Origin: Aristolochia californica
Taxonomy: Eukaryota; Streptophyta; Magnoliopsida; Piperales; Aristolochiaceae
DNA: 64,000 bases
Assembly (NCBI GenBank): GCA_029961685.1
Contig: JARWKL010000012.1
Location: forward strand, 26,583,227-26,647,226
Direction of reading: 5' to 3'
Part shown: piece after piece, positions 36,301 to 45,801 of the stretch
How positions within the stretch are numbered: position 1 is the first letter of the stretch
Layout: each line of letters begins with the position of its first letter
Program-made: the position numbers and the translations under genes
The notes under the pieces: model-generated
The model's database searches: none
Told to the model about the DNA's origin: nothing
Seen by the model: only the letters and a program-made list of their open reading frames with translations

Positions 36301-36519
36301 CAGGAAAGAGGGTTCAGTATACCAACAACTGGGCGGCGTCACCGCTTCTTGCACTGGAATCCTGGGGTCGAAAGCTTCCACCATACGCCGATCATCAGAG
36401 CTCATAACCGATGTCGATCTGCAGAAAATAGGCAGAGACGGGAGTTTACGGATTGGCGCTTTCAATCTGTGAAATTTGAGAATCTCAGTCCGCAGAGGAT
36501 TCGGTTTGAGCGTTGCCAT
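33322..36519 (-). CDS. CMO: choline monooxygenase-like, copy B
   Basis: Tandem partner of copy A, head to tail, 612 bp upstream of its start codon. Ten exons: 36255-36519, 35572-35617, 35126-35261, 34654-34728, 34369-34581, 34201-34296, 33999-34117, 33781-33874, 33657-33707, 33322-33462; 411 aa. Exons 2-10 have exactly the same lengths as in copy A (46, 136, 75, 213, 96, 119, 94, 51, 141 bp), and exon 1 is 9 bp shorter. Rieske ligands are C127, H129, C146 and H149; the iron histidines H257 and H262 lie in GDYHVPYAH. Exon 5 is identical to copy A at 54 of 71 residues by eye, so the duplication is not recent. The N-terminus resembles a plastid transit peptide. Intron 1 holds a partial MITE (35727-35800). 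Confidence 0.88.
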
Positions 36520-37482
36520 GTCTTTCTTTGGTTCAAGGAGAGAGGGGTTCTGACTGCTGCCGCTTGAGATTGCCTGGCTGACCGGTTAATCAATTTATTA
36601 GCTTACTACAATTGTCATGATGGCAACCGGTGTTTCATCAAAAGTAGTTCTTAGGCACCCAAAAAACATTTTCCCCCCCCGAGGCACCATTTATGAAATT
36701 CATTCCTTCCTGAAACCTTGTCGCTATTCTGAGATAAAGCCGTGTTCGGTGTAAGCTGTTTCGCCGTTTCTCTCCCCTTGTCATACACCGCGCTGAGGGG
36801 GAATCTGACCTCTCCATTGCGAGGATTGTTTTGTGTTTATTGAGGGTACGTATTGAACCTCTCAATCTTCCTTTTCGTTTTATGCTGGATTCTCTTTCAG
36901 AACATGTTTTTTATCATCTGGGTAAAAAGTGTTTCGGTAATATTTGTGTCTCATTCTGGACGCCATGGTTTTGTTCATTTAATCATTTAGGTCATCTTCC
37001 CTCTTCTTTTCAATTAAATCTTATCAGCTTTTTTATTCATACTGATCTGGGTCCTTTCAAGAGAAATTTTGCTTTAACACCGATGAGTTCATATTCAGGT
37101 TCTCCCTGTGCTAGTCCACGAGTGATTTCTCATATCATGTGGTTGGTCTTATTTGAATTTAATTAAAAAAAAATTAGAGCCTCTTTTAATAATTTACATT
37201 GTAAAGTGGCAGTCTCTCTCCTTGCTTTGGGTGCATCACTTGCTCTATCCATTAACCTTAATCATTTATTTTTTATTGAAACGAGTATTATCCTTTAGCT
37301 CGCGCTGGTAAGATTTTACCCATTCGTGGTGAAGTGAGACTATTGGTCTTATGATAGTGGTCGTGATTTCTAGGGGCCTGTTTGGAGCCTACAGTAAAGA
37401 AAAGAAAAGAAAAGGGGAGAGAAAGGCATTTTTGGTTGTTTGGCAGCAGAGGACCATAGAGAGAAAAGAAAATAACTCTTAC

Positions 37483-37663
37483 GGTCTGTTTGGAACCCAT
37501 GGAAAAGAAAATGAGAACTTGACCATTATTATTCCCAAGAATAGTTAGTGAAAAGGAAAATTTGATCAGTATCTCATTTTTACTAACTATTTTTGGGAAT
37601 AATAATGGTTAAATTCTCATTTTCTTTTCTTTTCATTTATTTTCTAGGGGCTCCAAACAGACC
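37483..37663. mobile_element. MITE with long inverted repeats (foldback)
   Basis: It begins ggtctgtttggaaccc and ends ggctccaaacagacc. The two halves are inverted copies sharing aaaatgagaaYttgacc, attattattccc and aatagttagt, so the whole 181 bp can fold back. Related halves or fragments are at 25830-25990, 35727-35800, 37672-37760 and 40788-40890. TIR style suggests a hAT-type MITE, but I could not confirm a target duplication. Confidence 0.7.
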
Positions 37664-37786
37664 CTTAGGGTCTGATTGGAACCCAGAGAAAAGAAAAGAA
37701 AAGGGGAGAGAAAATTATTTTTTGTTGTTTGGCAACAAAGAATCAGTGAGAGAAAAGAAAATAAAAGAGAAAGTCATTTTCTCTCT

Positions 37787-38395
37787 TAGTTAATAAACTT
37801 TCTCTCACAAAAAGATGGATTTTGGAGAGAAAATAAAAGAAATAGGAACTTGAGAGAAAATTTTAATCATCAAAATTTTAAAATATTACTGATTTTTTTT
37901 CATTTTCTACGTGTATCCAAACAAGAGAAACTATATTTTTCTTCCATTTTCTCTCTCATTTTCTATGGGCATCCAAACAAGAGAAAATAAACCGTTTTTT
38001 CTTTTCTTTTCTTTTATCTTTCTCTTCCTCTTCTCTTCATTTTCTTTTCTATCCACTTTCTGTGTTCCAAACACTGCTTTAGTTAATAAATTTTTTCTTA
38101 CAAAATGATGGAATTTGGGAGAAAAGAAAAGAAATAAAAATTTGTAAAAAAAATTTAATCATCAAAATTCTAAAATATTAGTAATTTTCTTTTATTTTTC
38201 ATTTTTTGTGTGTATCCAAACAAGAGAAACTATTTTTCTCTTCCATTTTCTTTCTCATTTTCCATGGGCATCCAAACGAGAGAAAATAAACCTTTTTTCT
38301 GTTCTTTTCTTTTTCTTTTCTCTTTCTCTTCTCTTTCTCTTCCTCTTCTCTTCCTTTTCTTTTCTCTTCACTTTCTGTGTTCCAAACACAGCTTT
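37787..38395 (+). repeat. tandem duplication of a about 300-bp unit
   Basis: Two adjacent copies (about 37787-38079 and 38080-38395) each start with ttagttaataaa, contain tgtatccaaacaagagaaact and ccaaac.agagaaaataaacc, then a CTTTT-rich stretch, and end gtgttccaaacacWgcttta. Confidence 0.75.
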
Positions 38396-38758
38396 AATGT
38401 AGAAGAGCTTCTTGCTCCAAAAGTATGTCCTCTCATTATGTAGAACATGTGTCTGCTGTATCAGAACTGGGATAATGCAACATTTGTCCTTTCAATAAAG
38501 TGCATAAGCAAGCTTGTTGATTAGTTTGTACGTGTAGCGATATCCATATAGGATAATCATAATAATCCGTTCTTAGAAAATGTTCTGACATTTGCTATTG
38601 AAGAAGTATTGCTATATTCCTTTCTTTTCTAGGTTATTGCACCCTTCAGAGTATGAAACTTGATCTTTCTCTTCATTGTTTATCTTGATAGATCTCTCAA
38701 CGGTCAGTCTTTCTAAAAGTTTTTTGAGAAGATAAATCATCCTGTTGGATCTGTGATA

Positions 38759-39532
38759 ATGGCTAAGGCTGGTGAAGGGGAGGAGCAACAGGTGTACGAA
38801 TTGCAAGGAGAGCCTGCAGTTGTTATCAATGGAGTCCCACCTCTGAATGCTGACCTTAATGATAGTGCTGCCAACAACGCCTTGGACATTGACACTGTGT
38901 CTCACCTTAAAAACAATCATGGCTTTGGGAAAGCATTGGAAGGACGGATTATCAGAAAGATGTTTTCGAATCAATATTATTTTGGTAAAGTGGCTGAATT
39001 TGATGAAGAAAGTAATTGGTATAGAGTGGTTTATGAAGATGGTGACTTTGAAGATCTTGAGTGGCATGAGTTAGAAGAAGTGCTCTTGCCGCTTGATGTT
39101 TCAATATCTTTGAAACAAGTTGCTATGAATAATTACAAGTATGATAAATCAATTTTTGAGTCTGGACAAGCTGCACCTAAATTAAAAGATAGACTACCTA
39201 AAGGTTTAGAGAGTACAAAGATGCCAGCAGACATACAGGAAGTGACGCCAGTAGTCAAGAAAAGGGGAAGGCCGGCGAAGAAGAGTGTGCATCAGGAAAC
39301 ACCTCAGAATGTAGAGAAAAGGTCACGAGGAAGACCCAGAAAATATCCAAAACCTGAGATCCTAACGCAAGGAGAAAAATCTTCATATGAGAAGAGGCCG
39401 CGGGGAAGACCGAGGAAAACTCCTCAGCCTGAGATCCATATGCAGAGCGAAAAATCTTTAGCACAGAACAGCTTGTTGCAAGCGATGGAACTTCCTGTAG
39501 AAGTGATCTCCACTGAGAAGGGAAGCAGCTAA
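38759..39532 (+). CDS. DIR17/PTM-type Tudor domain protein with three AT-hooks
   Basis: 257 aa, probably nuclear and chromatin-associated. The start is ATG 38759; the upstream in-frame GTG is not used. Residues 13-27 (VYELQGEPAVVINGV) match the short conserved motif I recall from proteins annotated Dirigent protein 17. Residues about 60-112 form a Tudor-like barrel, with EGRIIRKMF, YYFGKVAEFD and WYRVVYEDGDFEDLEWHEL. Three AT-hooks follow, each with the minor-groove GRP core: 167-175 (KKRGRPAKK), 187-195 (KRSRGRPRK) and 212-220 (KRPRGRPRK). No histone ligand or target gene can be read from sequence. Despite the Dirigent name in some annotations, no dirigent beta-barrel is visible. The coding region has no intron. 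Confidence 0.82.
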   Translation: MAKAGEGEEQQVYELQGEPAVVINGVPPLNADLNDSAANNALDIDTVSHLKNNHGFGKALEGRIIRKMFSNQYYFGKVAEFDEESNWYRVVYEDGDFEDLEWHELEEVLLPLDVSISLKQVAMNNYKYDKSIFESGQAAPKLKDRLPKGLESTKMPADIQEVTPVVKKRGRPAKKSVHQETPQNVEKRSRGRPRKYPKPEILTQGEKSSYEKRPRGRPRKTPQPEIHMQSEKSLAQNSLLQAMELPVEVISTEKGSS

Positions 39533-41383
39533 AAATCAAATGATTCGATCAATCCAATCCATGCATCTCTCGTGCAAGATGCAAGTATGAGTGTAGGGGT
39601 CATTAGCAGTTTTCTTCAAAACTTTACTCTTTGTGCTTTTATCAGGATTCCAGATATGTGACACCCCAGTATGCTACCCATAGCTGACATATTGATGATC
39701 TTGTGAGTTACACCCTTGTTGTAAATGTACCATGAATGGTCTTGTCCTGATTTAGGCATATATCTAGCATCTATCTAATATTGAGTTACAATTGAACTTG
39801 AACGTTTGAGTCTAATTATCTGCTTCGGTATTGCCAATTGAGAAAGTATTACTTGAATAGTGAGTTAGCTCGATTGAGAGCATACAGTTTGGATGGGTGA
39901 AGATTGGAGAAAGAAAAATCAGAATGCAGAAGTGAAGGAGAAACAGAGGATCAAGAATAGCATTCAATTACAAGTAGGCACAGTGGACACTTTGCCCAGG
40001 TAAGAGAATTTAATTTTTGACATGTTCTACTATTAAATAAATTAATGATTTCCTTCTTTTACTTTTGTATTATATTCAGGCCGTATGGTTGCACAAACTA
40101 GAGAAGTGCATACCCTGTCATTCTTTTTACTCAAAAATCCGATATCTACTGCTTAATGCATGGATTGGAGAGACAGGTTGAGTTTAGGTCGGGCTTTTGA
40201 AGCCTTGAAGCCCAAAAACCAAACCCTAAACCTGAACCTACTACCCAAATCTCAAAAAAACTCAAACAAGGTTGGAAATCCATCCCTGTTCCCTGCCCTG
40301 TGGGTTGATGGGAAAACCTGCAACTGTCTTTCTTCTGGAGTTTGGTTGTGAACAAGGAGAAAGAGAAGGGATTCAGCTGCAACAATAAGGGTCCCCCCCT
40401 ACCTCCCTCCGGTTCATTGTTTAAGAGACAAGAACTTTTTAACTCCAGCTTTCCTTTTTGTCTTGTACAAAGAGGAGATGAGAAGAGAGTGGTCCTCAAC
40501 CTTTTTTTTTTTTTTATTTTTTTTTTATTTTTATGCACCTCCCCAGTTTCCACCGTTTTGGCATATCCACTTTCATATTATATATTTCTCCAACCAATTA
40601 ACCAGACTTTATATAACCATTGGCTACAGATTCTGTAAGCAGGTATTTGCAGCATAAAGTGATCAAGTAAATGTAATGGAAAGGCCAACTATTTACATTT
40701 TTTTATACACATCGATGCTATAACTTATTATGGTAGAGAATACTTACTTTTGAGTGCATCAAAGTTGTAGGAACGCAAAAGAGAATTTGATCATTATTAT
40801 TCTTAAAAATAATTAGTAAAAAAAAGAATTTAATATTATCTTATTTTTATTAATTATTTTTTAGAATAATAATGGTTAATTTTTATTTTTATTAATTAAT
40901 TACATTGACCCCTTCATCCGTAACATAAAGCCTCTGCATGAGAGGTGTTTTTACCCGCCCACAGGGCTTTTAAAAATGGATTATTGGGGAGTGCAGATCT
41001 ACGTTATTTATGGGCTCCCGCTGCGAATTTAAGAGCTCATGGACGTGTGAGTTGTGAAGTCAGTAGTCCCACTCAACCCAGTGAACCACTGAATCGGTTT
41101 CCGTATAGCTCAAACGAGATTTTGAGCTTAGAGGTCAACGGTCAACCTTAGGTTCGGAATTTGTCTCTCTCCCTCTTGCTCCTGCTTAATTACCTTAAAA
41201 CGCTCTCCTTTCTTCCATCTGCTCTCTCCCCCTCGGCCAATCCGCAAGCAAATCTTTCTTCCTTGTCACTCTCAGATACACACCCGACGAGTCAAAGAAA
41301 GGCAAGGAGAAAAGAAAAAAACAAAATCGCCCGTGGAAGAAGACAGGCAGCTCCTTCACCGACTTCTGCTCCGTTTTCCGACC
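39533..41383. other. intergenic between Tudor/AT-hook gene and PIN gene
   Basis: No gene supported. Contains a T-rich run at 40502-40530, a MITE-like inverted pair at about 40788-40890, and the pyrimidine-rich leader of the PIN gene from about 41160. Confidence 0.45.
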
Positions 41384-44000
41384 ATGATTACGGGGAAAGA
41401 CATCTACGATGTCCTTGCAGCGCTCGTACCCCTCTATGTTTCCATGATCTTGGCCTATGGCTCCGTCCGTTGGTGGAAGATTTTCACCCCCGATCAGTGC
41501 TCCGGCATCAATCGCTTCGTGGCCGTCTTTGCCGTCCCGCTTTTATCTTTTCATTTCATCTCTGAGAATGATCCTTACGCGATGAATTTTCGTTTCATTG
41601 CGGCTGACTCACTCCAGAAGGTGGTCATCCTTGCGGCACTCTTCCTCTGGCAAGCTTTTTCCAGGCACGGGAGCCTGGACTGGTTGATTACCTTGTTCTC
41701 CCTCTCCACTCTGCCCAACACACTCGTCATGGGGATCCCACTCCTCAGGGCTATGTATGGGGACTTCTCCGGAAACCTCATGGTGCAGGTGGTCGTATTG
41801 CAGAGCGTCATTTGGTACACCCTTATGCTGTTCATGTTCGAGTACCGTGGCGCCAAGACCCTCATCTCTGAGCAATTCCCGGAGACTGCCGGTTCCATCA
41901 CCTCCTTCAAGGTGGAGTCCGACGTTATGTCGCTCAATGGCCGGGAGCCGCTGCAGGCAGATGCTGAACTAGGTGAAGATGGGAAGCTCCATGTGTTGGT
42001 AAGGAAGTCGACTTCATCGAGGTCCATGATATCTTCTTATAACAAGTCCCATGGATTGAATTCCACGACTTCCATTACGCCCAGAGCTTCCAACCTCACC
42101 GGGGTAGAGATCTACTCACTCCAGTCGTCCAGAGAGCCCACACCAAGGGCTTCAAGTTTCAATCAGACGGATTTTTACGCAATGTTTTCTAGCAAAGTCC
42201 CCAGCCCTCGAAGTGGGTATACGGGAAACTTCCATGGCGGTGGTGGGGATGTCTACTCGTTGCACTCCTCGAGGGGACCTACTCCCAGGACGTCGAATTT
42301 CGAAGAGGACATGGTGAGATATGGGAAGCACAGAGGAGGCCGAAGTATGAGCGGTGATTTCATGAACGGAGGGCTGGGTTCCTATCCTCCACCAAATCCC
42401 GCTTTGACAACTTCGGCTAGCCTCGGAAAGAAGAAAGAAGGAGGAAACCCCAACAAGGAGCTTCACATGTTTGTGTGGAGCTCCAGTGCCTCTCCTGTGT
42501 CCGAAGGGAATTTGAAGCATGCTGTTAATAGAGCCGCTTCTAATGATTTTGGAGCCATGGAGGCTTCTAAAGTTCTTCACAATGAGATCAGTGGTGCCTC
42601 CAGAGGTAAAGAAAATAATAATTATAATAATTCCAAGATTTCTGTCTCTTCCTCTTTCCATACTTCTTTTTCGTCTTTCCCCTCTGGAATCTTTGTTACT
42701 TTCCGGTCGTTCTGCTCTAACCTTGACCAAATCTTTGTCAGGTTTGCATGAATCTGCAAGTGTAGACGCTAGTCCTATTAGCAAGACAGGAGTTAATGAG
42801 GAACTGGAAATAGAAGATGGTGGCCGCCGGAGCCCCAATCAGAAATTTCCTGCGAGTTCAAAGGCTGGCGTGGGAGGAGACGACAAACTGGTTGGCGGAT
42901 CGCACCAAATGCCACCTGCAAGTGTCATGACAAGGCTGATACTTATTATGGTGTGGCGGAAGCTCATCCGTAATCCAAATACCTACTCTAGCCTCATCGG
43001 CGTGATCTGGTCCCTGGTATCCTACAGGTGAGAACCGAGAACAATATCCTTTTTCCCTTGCATTTCGAGAACTCTTTACCAGCCACAGTCCTCTTCAGTA
43101 TGTGGTCTTACAATCCCAAATAATTTCTAATTTGTTTCCGCAATAACTAGAAGAACCCAAGAAATCTCTTTTCAGGCTTTTCCTTTTTGGGTGGTTCCCT
43201 TCAGTAAATGAATTTCTAGTATTTGCTCAGGTGGAACATCCAGATGCCATCCATTGTGAAAGGATCGATATCAATACTATCAGATGCAGGACTGGGAATG
43301 GCTATGTTTAGTCTAGGTAACAATAGTAGTTTACCCAGTGACACGAAAAACTTGCAATGAATTAACAAGCTGAGAATCGAACAGGTCTGTTCATGGCTCT
43401 GCAACCAAAGATCATAGCCTGCGGAAGATCCGTGGCAGCATTTTCTATGGCAGTGAGGTTTCTGACGGGTCCCGCGGTGATGGCGGCAACCTCTATCGCC
43501 ATCGGAATCCGAGGCGTGCTTCTACATGTTGCAATCGTCCAGGTGCATCACTTTCTCAGAAAGATCTCCCCTACTGACTGTCAACTTAAATCCCCAGAAA
43601 CAAAAACGTTAATCCCAATGAATCTGATTTTTATGTATTCTTTCCATTGTCATTGTTCTAATTTTTTATTTTTAACGCCCTTTCACTTCATAAACAAGAT
43701 GCCCAGAAGCAGATCATTATTCAATTCTAATCTGTCCAAGTTGTTTGTGTTTAGGCAGCTCTTCCTCAAGGGATTGTTCCCTTCGTATTTGCCAAGGAGT
43801 ATAACGTCCACCCAGACATACTTAGCACCGCGTGAGTCCCAAATCTCTCTCTCTCTCTCTCATCTCTCTCTGTGCGTTTCTCGGATCAAATCATCCCATC
43901 AGAACTGAAGACAGAATTGTTTAATTCGTGCAGGGTTATCTTCGGTATGCTCATTGCTCTTCCAATAACTATACTGTATTACGTGCTTCTAGGGCTCTGA
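41384..44000 (+). CDS. PIN2: PIN auxin efflux carrier, PIN2-type
   Basis: Plasma-membrane exporter of indole-3-acetic acid; PIN2 orthologues drive shootward auxin flow and gravitropism in roots. Six exons: 41384-42605, 42742-43027, 43231-43316, 43385-43542, 43755-43831, 43934-44000; 631 aa. Start is ATG 41384 ([11 protein letters not shown], the universal PIN start); the in-frame GTG upstream is not used. Five N-terminal membrane helices span residues about 7-155. A long hydrophilic loop (about 156-480) follows, then a C-terminal helix bundle with the NPNTY motif. Three TPRXS phosphorylation motifs lie at 232-236, 253-257 and 300-304, as in canonical PINs. The loop text [23 protein letters not shown] and [12 protein letters not shown] fits PIN2 better than PIN1 or PIN3, by memory. 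Confidence 0.93.
43842..43864 (+). repeat. CT microsatellite in PIN intron 5
   Basis: A (CT)n run inside the last intron of the PIN gene. Confidence 0.8.
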
Positions 44001-45393
44001 GCACATGGAAGAGAAATTTATACTATATTTGAAGAAGACGTAGGAGAAGAAGAAAAGGAAGAAAAGAAGAAAATGAGGATGAATTATGGGAGAAGGAAAG
44101 TAAAACGGCCTAAAATTAGCAGAAAACGCCATTGCATTCAACATAAAGCATTATCCGTGTAATACAGTGAGAGTGATGAAACTGTTTAGGTTTGTTATTA
44201 TTTATTTTTAAAGAATTTTTTAAACCTTGAAGGACAGGCATGTGACTGCATGTGTAGAAACCAGGAAAGGGATTTGGATTAATGTAATATTCAAGCCTTT
44301 TAAAGCAAGATAAGGATAGAAAATTTTGGGGTTTAATTTAGCTCAGATTATTAATTCCCTAATTCGATGTTTTAAATGTTCTTGTGCATGTGATTGGATG
44401 GATAAGAAAGGGTGTTGGCTCTTATGCTTTTAACAGTCCCAACATGCTCTAATATTAAAATCGTTGCATTAAGGCCAAGCCATTCGATCAGCCGAAGATT
44501 AAGTTGAGGAAATTAAATTATGGGTCTAATAGGTTAAGTTACTAACATCACATGCCATGCACATTTACAAATTCGAAGAAGAAAAAAAATGAAAATTTGA
44601 TTATTATTATTATAAAAAATTAAATCTGACAAGATTGGAACAGAAAAAAAATCAGTCATGTGCCACGATTAGTAAAATAATGGATTCCCTCCTGGCTTTG
44701 TAGAAAAAAAGGTCGTCGTTAAACAGATTTGGTTGGCCTGAACCGGATGGTCATCACATGTCAGCCTCCTTCATCTCCGGCGGCCTCTGTAAACCACCTT
44801 TGTAGAACATATGTTTGTCAAAAAGCCGACAAGAAAGCCAATAAAAGAATCGAATGGCAGCAAGAGCCGGCAAATCGGAAACGCCCCAATCTCCTTCTGT
44901 TTGAATTCCACCCCACTCCATCTGCCTTCTTTCTCTCTCCCATTTTTAATTCCTGGGTACAGTTCCGTTGCCTTTCTCTACAGGTTCTGGTTCCGAGGTT
45001 CTGACTCTTTTTGCTGTTTTGGATAAACAAATGAGGGGTGGGTTCTCGGTACAGGATCACAGTACGTGCACTTTGAACTTGTTTTGGCAGAAACATAAAA
45101 AGGGAATCCGTGGCCTTCTCTGGGCCGTATATATGATTGAGGAAAGCCTCCAGAGATTTTGCTTTCTTACTTCTACGCGGGTATTCGCTAAAAACTCAAA
45201 AGTTTGACCGTCAGCAAGCGTAAGAGTGAATTGTGATTTTTTTGTTTTTCAGGATTCTTTGTTCTGTCGTATATCCCCCAGCAGCAGCTGAAAGTTTCCT
45301 TTGATTTTCTTCTTCTCTCATTTTTTCTCCCATTGTTTTCTGTTTCTCTAGTTTAGGTTTTCTTCATTGTAGCAGTTCTACCTATTCTCTCCA
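44001..45393. other. PIN 3' flank and a promoter-like region
   Basis: No gene. From about 44890 the text becomes pyrimidine-rich and looks like the leader of a plus-strand transcript that would enter the short ATG exon at 45394. Confidence 0.4.
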
Positions 45394-45417
45394 ATGGCTG
45401 ATGAAGCCAACAGATCC
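45394..45417 (+). pseudogene. possible orphan first exon, prefoldin subunit 1-like
   Basis: ATG at 45394 opens eight codons (MADEANRS) followed directly by a good donor (gtatgt at 45418). From memory, plant prefoldin subunit 1 begins MADEANR followed by AFLE(I/L)QGRM, so this looks like exon 1 of that gene. None of the later exons appears in the 380 bp before the opposing MSR gene ends, nor further on as far as I can see. Eight residues could match by chance. Confidence 0.3.
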
Positions 45418-45801
45418 GTATGTCTTTGGGTTTCTCATTTCCTGTTAGATTTGTTTTTGTGGTATGCTCAAATTCCTGATACCTTTCCAACGTTTTCCTG
45501 GCAAAAGCACTAACAGGGCCATAATGTCTATCGGGGCCCTCGAAGGACTTTGCCCAGTAGCAAAATGAGTGTCACAAGCTCTTAACTAAGAGAATGTAGG
45601 TCATGGACAAACTAAAATTTCAATTTGACATTTTCTAAACAAATTCTTCGCTTACTTTATATAAACAATTTAACTAGACAATCTTTACAACTATAGGATA
45701 ACTGAAATGCTTGTTTAAACACGAACCTTTCTGTATCCTACTCCAACGAGAGAAACTTCGAGGTAACCAGAGGTGATCGCATCAAGAATCATGTGAAATC
45801 T

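Larger units (their letters stand above)
36520..38758. other. promoter, 5' UTR exon and UTR intron of the Tudor/AT-hook gene
   Basis: There is no protein-coding gene here. A plausible non-coding first exon ends at 36845 (donor ggtacgt) and a 5' UTR exon starts at 38633 (acceptor ttcttttctag), giving a 1.8 kb leader intron. That intron contains a MITE and a tandem duplication. In the leader, an upstream ORF of 11 codons runs 38653-38688 and ends 70 bp before the main ATG. The exon assignment is inferred from splice signals only. Confidence 0.45.

Noticed and set aside
41575..42027. 150-codon ORF antisense to the PIN gene
   Set aside because: Shadow of a well-supported exon on the other strand.
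42519..42741. Read-through of PIN exon 1 into intron 1
   Set aside because: A clean GT-AG intron (42606-42741) joins the frame to the conserved C-terminal part.
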